A stretch of 64,000 nt of DNA from Vreelandella azerica (GCF_013112225.1 NZ_JABFHI010000001.1:372001-436000); one strand, 5' to 3'; shown: positions 51,547 to 63,169, counted from the stretch's first letter. Made by a program: numbers and translations. Notes: generated by a model not told the origin, from the letters alone.

Positions 51547-53258
51547 TTATGGCCTGCCGGTGGCGGCTTCGGTGGTGGCTGGCAGCGCTGGCCTGCTTTG
51601 CCTCCAGCGGGGGCGGAATATATTCAACACAGTGGCTACCTCGGCGCTTTCATATGCGTCAGGGCTTGGCTTCGAGAGTAACGTCTGTGAAGAAGGTGTG
51701 TCGGCGTTCAGGGTGAATTGGTGGGCGTACTCATGCATATCGTTTGATTCACCTTCCAGATGACGAGCGCAAGCGGAAGCTTCATAAACTGTCTGGCGGG
51801 TTTCCTGAGCACTTTGCTCAACGCTGATGACGTTGGCTTCCAGTGACTCGATATCTATGCGCTGTGCCGCGTAGGCCTGAATGACATCATCCATTAACTG
51901 ATCGACTTCTTTAACAGCGGTGATAATGCCACGGGTGTGTTCACCCGCCTGCTGGGACAAGGCGTTCCCCTTTAAGACGCTCTTGCGTGAAGCTTCAAGC
52001 CGTTGACGAATGTCGCTGGCGGCGTTAGCACTGCGCGATGCCAGATGCCTCACCTCATTGGCCACAACAGCAAATCCCTTGCCATGCTCGCCTGCTCTGG
52101 CCGCTTCCACAGAAGCATTCAATGCCAAGATATTGGTCTGGAAAGCAATGCTGTCAATCAGATCGATAATGCTCTGAATAGCTTCCGAGTCTTTATTGAT
52201 AGAGGCCATTGTGGCGACAAACTCGCTGACCACCTGTTCGCCTGACTGAGCTTTCTGGGTAGTCGCGGTGGTCATCTGATTAATGTGTTCTGCCTTATCT
52301 ACGTTTTGGCCCACCGTCAGCTTGAGCTTGTCCAGGCTGTTCGCCATCCGCTGCAAGGCGTTCATCTGTTCTTCAGTACGTGCCGACAATGAGTCATTGT
52401 GAGTGGTCATTTCCTGACTGCTGACATGAACCCGCTCGCTACTGTGGTTAAGACGGGTGACAGTTGCGGTCAGCGCTTCCTGCATCTGGCCGAGCTCATG
52501 AAACAGCTCTCCGATTTCATTTCGGTTTCTGGCGGTGATAGGAGCAGAAAGGTCACCATTGGCGATGCGTTTGAAATGCCGGGTAACCTCATTGAGCGGC
52601 CTGATGACATTTTTCACCACGCCCCACACCACAATAACTATCATCAGCAAGGCAATGGTCAGGGCCGCGATGACACCCTGGAAAAGCCAGCGTGAAATGC
52701 TCTCGAACTGGGCTTGCAGCGCATGCCCATTGGCCTGAACGCTGTTGAGGAAGGCATCCACACTGGCCACAAATTGACGGCTGCTGGTGTCCACCCGCGA
52801 CTCCCCGGACAGGAACCCACTGACATCTTTATCTTCAAGCAGCATTAATTGCAGGCTCAGGTTGTTATTCAGTAATGACTGAAAGTCATTAATCAAGGCC
52901 TGCATCAGCACTTCCTGGTCTTCACTCACTTGGTTTTGTTTTAATGTCGTGAATGAGGCGTCAGCTTCTTGCATCAGGCGACGCGCCTGATCCAGCAAGG
53001 GGCCGGGGCGGTCAAAGGAAGGCTTACGAATCAGCTCGGCGGCACGGTTCATCTGGATGCGGGCACGCATCAAACGGTTATAGGCATCGTTGAGTTCACG
53101 TATCTGAGTCAAATCACGCTGGTATACGGTCTCAAAGGCATCACGCCCTACGTGATTGGCAAAAAGCCTAGCCCACTGGTCAGTAGGGTCAGGCCGCTGA
53201 ACGCAATCAATACCAGTAGCCAACTGGCTTTGATACTTAAACGCTCAATCCATCGCAT
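51547..53258 (-). CDS. Methyl-accepting chemotaxis protein (frameshifted near the N-terminus)
   Basis: About 570 codons. First membrane segment ([19 protein letters not shown]), periplasmic four-helix-bundle domain, second membrane segment ([16 protein letters not shown]), HAMP ([21 protein letters not shown], in parts), and the signalling hairpin with [21 protein letters not shown] and [17 protein letters not shown]. No CheR-binding pentapeptide at the C-terminus. The start is the ATG at 53258 with GGAGA upstream; the frame breaks at the A5 run 53161-53165, and one more T on the coding strand joins GLGF to FANHVGRD. Ligand unknown. Confidence 0.9.
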
Positions 53259-53575
53259 TATTTTCTCCATCTCAAATAATTACCGAATTAAATAGGTCGT
53301 GAGACCCTGGGTATTCCCATAAAAAATAGGACTTTATGTGGCAACTATGACGATGATGTTGCAGCACCAGGATTTGATAATCGCGACTGATAGCAGGATT
53401 TAGCCAGCCTGCTTTGTTGGATTGATATCGGTGGTTTCATCCAGAAAGGTGTTTTGCCTTTGTTGATGCTGTCTATCCTTGTTAAGCTATGAGTATCCCC
53501 CTGGGGGATAAAATGTTTGCTCATAATGCAACAAGCACGCTAAAAGCAGGCGTGTTTGTTCTCGTAAGGTGTGCC
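53259..53575. other. 317-bp divergent region between MCP and MFS genes
   Basis: No gene recognised. It contains the palindromic GC box at 53494-53510 described separately. No clear promoter hexamers at proper spacing for the MCP. Confidence 0.4.
53494..53510. promoter_or_regulatory. Perfect 17-bp palindrome TATCCCCC-T-GGGGGATA, likely CsoR/NreA-type operator
   Basis: Eight-base arms around a central T, 66 bp upstream of the MFS start codon. C-run/G-run palindromes bounded by TA are the known operator type of the CsoR/RcnR/FrmR family, and a member of that family is encoded 1.2 kb away, just past the MFS gene. Binding is inferred. Confidence 0.65.
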
Positions 53576-54779
53576 ATGGAACTCTTTTGGGATAAGCGTT
53601 ATCGCCATCTTTTCTCGGCCCAGGTGATTGCCCTGATCGGTACCGGCTTGACCACCGTAGGGCTTGCCTTGCTGGCCAGCGAACTGGCGGGAAGCCGTGC
53701 GGGCGTAGTGTTGGGTACGGCATTGGCCATCAAGATGATCGCGTATGTGGTCATAGCCCCTGTGGTAGGCGCCTATGCCACCCGGCTGCCGCGGCGTGCG
53801 CTGTTGGTAGCGCTCGATCTGATGCGCGCCTTGGTGGTGCTCAGCTTGCCGTTTGTCACAGCGGTATGGCAGGTCTACGTGCTTATTTTTCTTCTTAATA
53901 CGTTTTCAGCGGGATTTACCCCCGTATTTCAGGCGACGATCCCCGATATTTTTGAAGATGAGCGTCGTTATACTAAAGCGCTTTCCATGTCGCGCCTGGC
54001 CTATGACCTGGAAAATCTGTTGAGCCCATTGTTTGCTGCCATGTTATTGGCGGTCATGTCGTTTAATGCGTTATTCGTGCTTAACGCCGTTGCTTTTATG
54101 CTGTCGGCGCTGCTGGTGGTGAGTGTTTCGCTGCCCTCATCACAGGCACCGGCCAAGGTAGTCGGGGGCGTGTGGGCGCGATTGACCCAGGGTGCCGGTA
54201 TCTATTTGCGTACCCCCAGGTTAAGAGGCTTATTGGCGCTGAATATGGCCGTCGCCTCTGCTGGCGCCATGCAGATTGTCAATACAGTGGTCTATGTGCG
54301 TCATGTTCTGGGCGCGGGAGAGGCCAGTGTGGCAATTGCATTTGCAGCGGCAGGCTTTGGTTCGATGCTGATCGCACTATCAATGCCTCGCTTGCTTAAA
54401 CGCTTGAACCAGAGGGCTGTGATGCTGGCCGGGGGATGCTGATGAGTGCTTCATTATTCGGCGGGCTGCTGTCTCCCGGTTTTTATGGCTTGCTATTGTT
54501 ATGGTTTGTGTTGGGAGCGGGGGCGTCGATGGTTATGACGCCTACCGGGCGGCTATTGAAGCAGTCTTGCCAGGCTGACGAGCGACCGACCCTTTTTGCT
54601 GCGCAGTTTTCACTTTCCCATGCCTGCTGGCTGATAGGTTACCCCTTGCCGGCTGGCTTGGGGCTTCTCAGGGTATGGCGGTAGCGTTTGCCGTTCTGGG
54701 AACGATAGCCTTGGCCTCCACCCTGGCCGCGATGCGTCTATGGCCTGTGCGCAATGCAACGTCTGCCGTTCACAAATAG
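53576..54779 (+). CDS. MFS exporter, NreB-like (two frameshifts)
   Basis: About 400 codons, about 12 membrane segments. The N-terminus ELFWDKRYRHLFSAQVIALIGTGLTTV (in parts), the R-RR loop ATRLPRRALLVALDLMRA and the SRLAYDLENLLSP helix match MFS exporters of the NreB group, some of which export nickel. The frame breaks at G5 54431-54435 and C4 54642-54645; one base at each restores AGGMLMSASLF and GYPLAGWLGASQGMAVAF, ending at 54779. The last bases overlap the convergent repressor gene by 10 bp. Start at 53576 with AAGGTG upstream. Confidence 0.8.
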
Positions 54780-55045
54780 CGCACAATTGCCTTGAAATCC
54801 TCTATTTTTACCAGCTGTTGTGGGTCAATTTCATCCAGCGATGTTTCCAGGCAATGGTCAATATGATCCTGTATCAGGGTTCGTTTAGCCTGTTGAATGG
54901 CCTTTTCAACAGCATGTAGCTGCTGGGCAATATCGAGGCAGGGGCGTTCATCCTCAATCATCCGGGTAACGCTTTGCAGGTGACCATTGGCGCGTTTCAG
55001 GCGTTTGATAATATCAGGATGGCTCTGGTGTGGGGGTGAGGTCAT
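54770..55045 (-). CDS. Metal-sensing repressor of the CsoR/RcnR (DUF156) family, NreA-like
   Basis: A 91-residue all-helical repressor. DIIKRLKRANGHLQSVTRMIE is the DNA-binding first helix (given within 20 residues per part); the metal ligands are a cysteine in RPCLDIAQQLHAVEKA and the pair H-x-x-x-C in QDHIDHCLE, with N-terminal histidines in PPHQSHPD. The ligand set mixes CsoR (Cys, His, Cys) and RcnR (N-terminal His) features, as in NreA. It would repress the MFS gene until metal binds. It meets that gene tail to tail. The start has GGAGCG upstream. Confidence 0.85.
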   Translation of the reverse strand: MTSPPHQSHPDIIKRLKRANGHLQSVTRMIEDERPCLDIAQQLHAVEKAIQQAKRTLIQDHIDHCLETSLDEIDPQQLVKIEDFKAIVRYL

Positions 55046-55324
55046 AATCCGCTCCTGTTGTTGTCCCCTAAGAATGAATGAAACATTTTCACACGCGCCG
55101 CCAAGTACTGCCAGGGCTACGGAGAGGTTGTCGTTGTCAATATGGCGGTGATCATCAGGATAACCATCACAAGGTGGTGCAGCAGTTCGCGGTAATTGAT
55201 CTGACCCCGGCGCGGATGAGCAATCACGGCGTGGGCACCAGTTTGCCTTGCTGATACTCAGGCGGCTGGCGGGGCGCTCAATTGATACTGGCCATCGCTA
55301 TCAATAATTAAAGAAAGGGCTTGC

Positions 55325-56353
55325 ATGAAGATCACAAGGAAGCAATTGAGCCAGGCGGCGGATGAACAGATTATCTCCCGCGAGCAGGCAGATGCGCTTT
55401 ACTGGTTTTTACAGGCGCAGCCTGACGAGGTGCCGCGTTTTACCTTTAGTCATCTGCTTTATTATCTGGGCGGGTTGATAGCGATAGGGGCGATGAGCGT
55501 CTTTATGACCCTGGGCTGGGAGGCCTTTGGGGGTGCCGGTATCTTTTTGATTTCGGTCGTCTATGCCGCCATCGCTTTGATCATCACACATAGGCTCGCG
55601 GCCAGAAAGCTTGTGATTCCCGCCGGGATTTGTGCGGCTTTTGTTGTCTGCATGATGCCATTGGCCATTTATGGCTTGCAGCATTGGATGGGGGTCTGGC
55701 CGGATGACAGTGTCTATCAGGATTATCACCGTGTCGTAAAATGGCACTGGTTATATATGGAACTCGCAACGCTGGCCGTTGGCAGCGTCATGCTGTGGAA
55801 ATACAGATATCCCTTTCTGGTGATGCCGATTGCCGTCACGCTTTGGTATATGACCATGGACGTGGCAGTGCTGGTATCAGGCGAAGATATCACGCTGCTA
55901 ACGAGAGGGTTGATTTCACTGTACGTTGGATTGTTGATGATTGGCTTGGCGTTGTGGGTGGATATTAGATCCCGTCACCACGCTGACTACGCCTATTGGT
56001 TGTATCTCTTTGGCGTGGTGGCCTTCTGGTTGGGGCTATCGATTCAGGAATCGGATAGCGAGCTGTCAAAATTTCTGTATTTCTGTATCAATTTGGCCAT
56101 GGTGGGCGTGGGGGCGGTGTTGCTGCGCAGAGTCTTTGTGCTGTTTGGTGCCCTGGGCATCTGCGGCTACCTGGGGTATCTGGCCTTCCATGTATTTCAG
56201 GATAGCTGGCTGTTCCCGATAGCGCTGTCAGCCATCGGCTTGGGCATTATCTATGTGGGCATCCAATGGCAAAAACACGAGCAGGCGATTACCCATAAGT
56301 TGCGTGCCTTGCTACCTGCCGTCATACGGGAATGGCTTTCGTCCAGGCCATGA
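55325..56353 (+). CDS. Multi-spanning membrane protein, DUF2157-like
   Basis: 342 residues. An N-terminal soluble part (ITRKQLSQAADEQIISREQADALYWFL, in parts) resembles the short helical domain of DUF2157 proteins, then about ten hydrophobic segments follow. Function unknown. It starts at an ATG at 55325 with GAAAGGG upstream. The 280 bp before it hold no gene I can recognise. Not in an obvious operon; ppk2 follows 105 bp on. Confidence 0.65.
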   Translation: MKITRKQLSQAADEQIISREQADALYWFLQAQPDEVPRFTFSHLLYYLGGLIAIGAMSVFMTLGWEAFGGAGIFLISVVYAAIALIITHRLAARKLVIPAGICAAFVVCMMPLAIYGLQHWMGVWPDDSVYQDYHRVVKWHWLYMELATLAVGSVMLWKYRYPFLVMPIAVTLWYMTMDVAVLVSGEDITLLTRGLISLYVGLLMIGLALWVDIRSRHHADYAYWLYLFGVVAFWLGLSIQESDSELSKFLYFCINLAMVGVGAVLLRRVFVLFGALGICGYLGYLAFHVFQDSWLFPIALSAIGLGIIYVGIQWQKHEQAITHKLRALLPAVIREWLSSRP

Positions 56354-56457
56354 TCAATTAGGCAACTTGACTCATATCAAGCTTCTTCAATCAATAGCAG
56401 AGTATGATAATAACCAGGGGGAATTCATGTTGAATGACCCGACGACAAGGAAGCGCT

Positions 56458-57537
56458 ATGACACTTGCCAACAAGACCAAAGACACAACACAACAGGCAG
56501 CTGAGAAGGCGGCGTTAGTGGATGAATTCAGCGTCATGCAGAAAACGCATGGTGCCCAGGAAGCCCAGGCGGCGGCGATTGCCGATATTCTGGGGCTGAA
56601 AGGCCCGTTGCCTGAGCCGCATGAAGAAACCCTGAAAGCCGTGGCGGATATTATCGATGGTGCCTCGCTGGATGATGTGGCGGAACTAAAGAAAGCCCTG
56701 ATCAACTGGAAGCAGTTTGAAAAAGGCCGTGCTGTTTCCAAGGATGAGGCGCTGGTTGAAGACTGGCGAACGGCGGCTTACCCCTACAAGAACCGCCTGT
56801 CCCGTAAATCTTATGAAAAGCAGAAGTATTATCTTCAGGTTGAGTTGCTGAAGCTGCAGGCGTGGATCAGAAGTACCGGTCAGCGGCTTGTCATTGTGTT
56901 TGAAGGGCGTGATGCGGCAGGTAAGGGTGGCACTATCAAGCGCTTTATGGAGCACCTGAACCCGCGCGGCTCGCGGGTTGTGGCGCTTGAGAAGCCGACG
57001 GAAACCGAACAGGGCCAGTGGTATTTCCAGCGTTATATCAAACACCTGCCAACTCAGGGTGAACTGGTGCTGTTTGACCGTTCCTGGTACAACCGGGCGG
57101 GCGTTGAACGTGTTATGGGCTTCTGTTCTGAGCAGCAGTATCAGGATTTCCTGCGCCAGGCGCCGGAGCTTGAGCGTAACCTGGTGGGCAGCGGCCTGCA
57201 CCTGATCAAGTTCTGGTTTTCGGTCAGCCGTGAAGAGCAGCAGCGCCGTTTCAAGGAGCGTGAACTGCATCCGCTCAAGCGCTGGAAACTCAGCCCGATT
57301 GATCTGGCGTCGCTGGAAAAGTGGGAAGATTATACCGTTGCCAAGGAAGCCATGTTCTTCCACACTGACCATTCCGAGTGTCCTTGGGTGGTGATCAAGT
57401 CAGACTGCAAAAAGCGCGCCCGCCTGAACGCCATGCGTTACGTGCTCAATGCGTTTGACTATGAAGGCAAGGACATCAATAACATCGGTGCTGCTGACCC
57501 CTTGATCGTCGGGCGCGCCGAGTTTTCGCACTCCTGA
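56458..57537 (+). CDS. ppk2: Polyphosphate kinase 2 family protein
   Basis: A class I PPK2 of 359 residues with an N-terminal helical extension of about 100 residues. Walker A FEGRDAAGKGG is at about 148-158, the KKPTETE-QWYFQRYIKHLPT-like segment follows as EKPTETEQGQWYFQRYIK, then Walker B DRSWYNRAGVE and the lid KFWFSVSREEQQRRFKER. PPK2 enzymes use polyphosphate to phosphorylate nucleotides, GDP or ADP. Start at 56458 with AAGGAAG upstream; the ATG at 56434 is less good. Confidence 0.9.
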   Translation: MTLANKTKDTTQQAAEKAALVDEFSVMQKTHGAQEAQAAAIADILGLKGPLPEPHEETLKAVADIIDGASLDDVAELKKALINWKQFEKGRAVSKDEALVEDWRTAAYPYKNRLSRKSYEKQKYYLQVELLKLQAWIRSTGQRLVIVFEGRDAAGKGGTIKRFMEHLNPRGSRVVALEKPTETEQGQWYFQRYIKHLPTQGELVLFDRSWYNRAGVERVMGFCSEQQYQDFLRQAPELERNLVGSGLHLIKFWFSVSREEQQRRFKERELHPLKRWKLSPIDLASLEKWEDYTVAKEAMFFHTDHSECPWVVIKSDCKKRARLNAMRYVLNAFDYEGKDINNIGAADPLIVGRAEFSHS

Positions 57538-57615
57538 TATAATGGCGGGGGCCGTCTAGCAGATCACCCCTTCGTGACAGAATGTCCGTTAATGACATGA
57601 GACAGGATGCCCGCC

Positions 57616-58869
57616 ATGCCCGCCCCGTTCAGCGCTGAAGATCAGCAGCGTTTTCGCCCTTGTCGTATCCTGTTTTTTCCTCTTGGTTGGGTGTTGGCTC
57701 ATACCGTGCGCTGTATTGAAATTGCCAAGGTGCTGCGTCAGCGAGGGCACGAGGTAGTCTTTGCCGGTGATGATCCCCAGCACCCTAGCTCCCGTTTACA
57801 CCTTGTCGAGGAAGCGGGGTTTCCATTGCTCTATGCGCGTGAACCCAATCTGCCTGATGTTTGGGAGCGGTTTGAGCGCCTTGGCTGGCGGGCATCTTTC
57901 TGGGATATGGTGCATTTACGGTATTGGGCGCCATTAACCAAGATTATTGAATCCCAATACGCGGTAATCCAGCAAGTGCAGCCAGACCTGGTAGTAGGGG
58001 ACGCTACTGTCAGTGCCAGTAGCGCGGCCCACCTTGCCGGTGTGCCCAGCGCAGGCATCATGAACGGCTATGCGGCACGTCTGTTAACGCCTCCTGCGCC
58101 TACCTACTTTGCGGCCTGGGGGCTGGATCGCTTCCTGCTGTCGGGCATTCGCTCGCGCTTGTATCGCCGTTACGGTCGGCCGGATCGCGATGCCTTTGAC
58201 ATCCTCTATCAGATGCCGATGATCTCACCGGACTTGCCAGGGCTTTATGAACTGCCCAAGCGCTTCCAGCATTATCAGATGGTCGGGCCGATTTCCCCGG
58301 ATCTGCAGGCGCCCCTGCCCGAGTGGTTTGACGAACTAGAGGACGGCATGCCCAATATCTACATCACCATGGGTTCAACCGGGTTTTTGAACCACTTTCT
58401 GCGTACCACTTACCCGGTATTGGCCCGCTTGCCGTATCGGTTCATGGTGACCACAGGTGGCCAGGCCAGTGCTGACGTAATGGCTGCTGCCCCTGAGAAC
58501 TTCCGTTTTACCCGCTACGCCCCTGGATCAAAGCTGTTGGCCCATGCTCAAGCCATGCTTTATCACGGTGGCAATGGCAGTATGTATCAGGCATTGGCGG
58601 CGGGCGTGCCCATGTTGGCCCTGCCTGTTCATTACGAGCAGCGCCTGAACGCCCAGATAGGTGTGAAGCACGGGTTTGGCCTGAAAATGCCAGCGCGGGG
58701 GTTGAATGCGAATAAGCTGGAACGCCAGTTAAGACGCCTGATAGAAGATCCGGGATTTCGACAAGCGGCTCAAAAGTTGTCAGCAGCTGTCAGGAACAGT
58801 CAGGGAGCTGGACAGGCCGCGGATATATTGGAGAGCGCAGCGACCGCGTATAAAAAAACGCTCGGGTAA
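57616..58869 (+). CDS. UDP-glycosyltransferase (GT1/MGT-like)
   Basis: A GT-B fold enzyme of about 417 residues. N-terminal half: RILFFPLGWVLAHTVRCIEIAKVL and HEVVFAGDD. C-terminal donor half: NIYITMGSTGFLNHF, and the donor motif YAPGSKLLAHAQAMLYHGGNGSMYQALAAGVPMLALP (in parts), matching the H-G-G-x-x-x-x-x-E-x-L-x-x-G-V-P pattern of UGT/MGT enzymes, though the usual glutamate is Q here. Acceptor unknown. Start at 57616; AGGA lies 8 nt upstream, while the ATG at 57607 sits inside it. Confidence 0.8.
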   Translation: MPAPFSAEDQQRFRPCRILFFPLGWVLAHTVRCIEIAKVLRQRGHEVVFAGDDPQHPSSRLHLVEEAGFPLLYAREPNLPDVWERFERLGWRASFWDMVHLRYWAPLTKIIESQYAVIQQVQPDLVVGDATVSASSAAHLAGVPSAGIMNGYAARLLTPPAPTYFAAWGLDRFLLSGIRSRLYRRYGRPDRDAFDILYQMPMISPDLPGLYELPKRFQHYQMVGPISPDLQAPLPEWFDELEDGMPNIYITMGSTGFLNHFLRTTYPVLARLPYRFMVTTGGQASADVMAAAPENFRFTRYAPGSKLLAHAQAMLYHGGNGSMYQALAAGVPMLALPVHYEQRLNAQIGVKHGFGLKMPARGLNANKLERQLRRLIEDPGFRQAAQKLSAAVRNSQGAGQAADILESAATAYKKTLG

Positions 58870-58886
58870 TTAGCCCGAGCGTTTTT
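58854..58886. terminator. Bidirectional intrinsic terminator between the glycosyltransferase and katG
   Basis: CGCTCGGG (58859-58866), loop TAATTAG, CCCGAGCG (58874-58881), perfect, flanked by A and T runs so that it works on both strands. It overlaps the stop codon of the plus-strand gene. Confidence 0.92.
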
Positions 58887-58936
58887 GGATCAGGGCCGGT
58901 TAAACCTGGCCCTGTTGTGCGACGAGTGCATCACGC

Positions 58937-61105
<2,169 letters not shown>

Positions 61106-61239
61106 TCATAGCCTCCACTCTGTGTATTGCCATAGATAACGTCTGTTATCTTTCCCTAAGTTAAAAGAAATATCGTTGTATCTGCCATCGCGCATTAAGC
61201 GTAACGGTGATGTTAAGCGAGTCCTGATGACATTTTTGT

Positions 61240-61268
61240 GCAGGAAGCTGACTGAATATGCTTCCTGC
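61240..61268 (-). other. Hairpin in the predicted katG leader
   Basis: GCAGGAAGC (61240-61248) pairs with GCTTCCTGC (61260-61268), 11-nt loop. No T tract on either strand, so not a classical terminator; it lies about 135 nt upstream of the katG start within the predicted leader. Confidence 0.5.
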
Positions 61269-61308
61269 CATTGATCTCTTATTAGCTTGGTTATTTACTT
61301 GCATGTAA

Positions 61309-61337
61309 TTTATAGACGATGATCGCTATAGTTTCAA
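61309..61337 (-). promoter_or_regulatory. Sigma-70-type promoter of katG
   Basis: Minus strand: -35 TTGAAA (plus 61332-61337), 17-bp spacer, -10 TATAAA (61309-61314). An imperfect inverted repeat with TATA ends, TATAGCGAT and ATCGTCTATA, fills the spacer, so a repressor could bind exactly on the promoter. Predicted leader about 195 nt. Confidence 0.65.
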
Positions 61338-61340
61338 TTT

Positions 61341-61374
61341 GCAAATAAACACCTTTGTAATAGTTATTTGCTAT
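61341..61374 (-). promoter_or_regulatory. Putative activator site just upstream of the katG -35 (OxyR-like)
   Basis: Two overlapping patterns: an inverted repeat GCAAATAA-N15-TTATTTGC (61341-61371), and ATAG-N7-CTAT (61360-61374), the half-element of the OxyR consensus. The position immediately upstream of the -35 box is where OxyR-type activators bind. Only one OxyR half-element is a good match, so the assignment is tentative. Confidence 0.4.
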
Positions 61375-61450
61375 AATTGGCATGGCGCTTAACGAATGAT
61401 CCTAGCAGATTCCAGACTGATGCTGAGCAGCGCCCGTTCAAAAGCCTGGT

Positions 61451-62137
61451 TCAGAAACCCAGTTCATCAAGCAAATCGTCGACCTGATCCTGGCCGTTGA
61501 CGACATCTTCTTGTTCCTTTTCTTTGTCCATCTGTGGGCCATTGCGCAATCGGGCGTGTTCATCGCGCTGGTCAAGCTGTTTCATGCTTCCGCTGGCCTC
61601 AGGCACATTGTCCACCAACACCTGTACCAGTTCCTGTTCGATGGTCTGGATCACCTCCATCATTTTCTTGATCACCTGGCCGGTCAGATCCTGAAAATCC
61701 TGAGCCATCATGATCTCAAGCAGTTCTTTTTGAGCACACCCTACCTGGGTAGGCACTTCCTGGGCGAGAAACTGGCGCGTATCCGCAATCAGTTGATCAT
61801 CTGCTGTGATGTGATCACTGTCGGGTTTGGTTTCCCAGCGGGCGGAAAGCGATTGGCTGACTGTTTCCAGCTTGTCCTGGGTGGGTTGGGCGCGCTCAAC
61901 GGCGTTAAGAGAACGCTCAGCGGCCTGTTCCGTCATGCTGGCAACATAATGCAAGCGCTCGTTGGCATCCGGAATGGCCTGGGCGGCTTGCTCTATCTGT
62001 TGATCCAGCCCGAGCTCTTTCATACTTTCGCGTAGCATGCGGGTCAACTGGCCAATACGTTGAATGACCTCTTCGCCGCTCTGGTCATCAAGCACCGATG
62101 GCATGGTGCTGTTATGCGCATCTTGTGAATGGGCCAT
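61451..62137 (-). CDS. cheZ: Chemotaxis protein phosphatase CheZ
   Basis: CheZ dephosphorylates CheY-P. The 228-residue protein is mostly helical, with the catalytic motif MAQDFQDLTGQVIKKMM (the conserved Asp and Gln lie within it) at the middle, and an acidic CheY-binding tail DQVDDLLDELGF at the C-terminus. The N-terminal QDAHNSTMPS segment is low in similarity. No cheY or other chemotaxis gene lies within view of it apart from the MCP 8 kb away. AGGTAAC precedes the ATG. Confidence 0.9.
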   Translation of the reverse strand: MAHSQDAHNSTMPSVLDDQSGEEVIQRIGQLTRMLRESMKELGLDQQIEQAAQAIPDANERLHYVASMTEQAAERSLNAVERAQPTQDKLETVSQSLSARWETKPDSDHITADDQLIADTRQFLAQEVPTQVGCAQKELLEIMMAQDFQDLTGQVIKKMMEVIQTIEQELVQVLVDNVPEASGSMKQLDQRDEHARLRNGPQMDKEKEQEDVVNGQDQVDDLLDELGF

Positions 62138-62281
62138 AATTTGTTACCTGCTGCTTAACATTTAGGTGTTTGCCTATCATGCCCGATAAACAGGGGCTTG
62201 CCTACATAAGGTGTTGAGCCGGTTATATTGATCGTTAAGTTATGCTTTCAAACCGCGTAAACTACCCGTTTTAGCGTTCCC

Positions 62282-63130
62282 ATGGATGCCTGTGTGAAAC
62301 CTTCTGCAAACGCGTTTGAACTGTCCTCTGACGGTGACCGTTATTTTGATGGCCTGGCCGACAAGTTTTCCCGTTCACTTTATAATGCCCCGCGTGGGGA
62401 GCTACGCCTGGCGCTACTGGATGCCTTGCTGCCTGATATGTTGACTGCTTTACACACTGATGCGCCGCAACTTCCTGCAGAATCCAACACTGTTCTGGAT
62501 GTGGGCGGTGGGCTTGGCCAGCAGGCGCTATGGTTTGCACAACGCGGCTTTCAGGTCACCCTGACGGAGCCCTCCCGCGATATGCTGGCGCATGCCGAAA
62601 AAGCGCTTCAGGCCGAGCCTGAACTGGCTGAACGTGTGCGCTGTTACCCGCTGGCGCTGCAACACTTGCCTGATACCTTGTCTGGCCCCTGGCGGCTGAT
62701 TGTTTGCCATGCGGTGCTGGAATGGTTGGGTAACCCCCGCCAGGCGCTGGGCCAGCTAAGCCAACTGCTGGCACCAGGAGGCGAGCTCAGCCTGATGGTT
62801 TTCAACCGTGATGCGCTGCGCTTTTCCAACGTGGTGAAAGGCAATCTGCAAAAAGCCCAGCAGGATCGGTTGGAAGGGTTCGGCCTGGGTCAGCGGCTAA
62901 CGCCGATATCTCCGTTGACCCACGCCCAGATAGAGGCCTGGAGCCAGGAAAACGGGCTGGAAATCCGTCAGGTTGCGGGCATCCGGATTTTTCAGGACTA
63001 CCTGCGCCAGCCGCCTCAGGATGCTGCCGAACAGGAACGCCTAGTGGCACTGGAAAAGCAGTTCTGCCGCACCGAACCCCATTGGCGTCTGGCGCGCTAC
63101 CTGCTTTATACCCTGGTCAAAGCGACCTGA
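62282..63130 (+). CDS. cmoM: tRNA 5-carboxymethoxyuridine methyltransferase CmoM (SmtA)
   Basis: CmoM methylates cmo5U34 of certain tRNAs to mcmo5U. 282 residues: FDGLADKFSRSLYNAPRGELRLA (in parts) at the N-terminus, SAM motif I VLDVGGGLGQQALWFA, VCHAVLEWLGNPRQAL, LAPGGELSLMVFN and CRTEPHWRLARYLLY at the end, matching E. coli CmoM/SmtA. The insertion after the first 40 residues adds some length. Divergent from cheZ. Confidence 0.9.
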   Translation: MDACVKPSANAFELSSDGDRYFDGLADKFSRSLYNAPRGELRLALLDALLPDMLTALHTDAPQLPAESNTVLDVGGGLGQQALWFAQRGFQVTLTEPSRDMLAHAEKALQAEPELAERVRCYPLALQHLPDTLSGPWRLIVCHAVLEWLGNPRQALGQLSQLLAPGGELSLMVFNRDALRFSNVVKGNLQKAQQDRLEGFGLGQRLTPISPLTHAQIEAWSQENGLEIRQVAGIRIFQDYLRQPPQDAAEQERLVALEKQFCRTEPHWRLARYLLYTLVKAT

Positions 63131-63169
63131 ACGTCGGCGATACTCAATCATACCCATAGAGATGACACC

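Larger units (their letters stand above)
61106..61450. other. 345-bp region between katG and cheZ
   Basis: AT-rich noncoding DNA. It holds the katG promoter, two inverted-repeat candidates and a 9-bp hairpin in the leader, all listed separately. No gene seen. Confidence 0.6.

Noticed and set aside
55046..55324. Possible gene relic between the repressor and the DUF2157 gene
   Set aside because: All six frames give short, unrecognisable pieces; I could not support any family.
57538..57543. TATAAT upstream of the glycosyltransferase
   Set aside because: No -35 hexamer; position overlaps the end of ppk2.
61372..61377. TATAAT on the plus strand as a promoter
   Set aside because: No -35 element at 16-18 bp, and no plus-strand gene downstream before cmoM.
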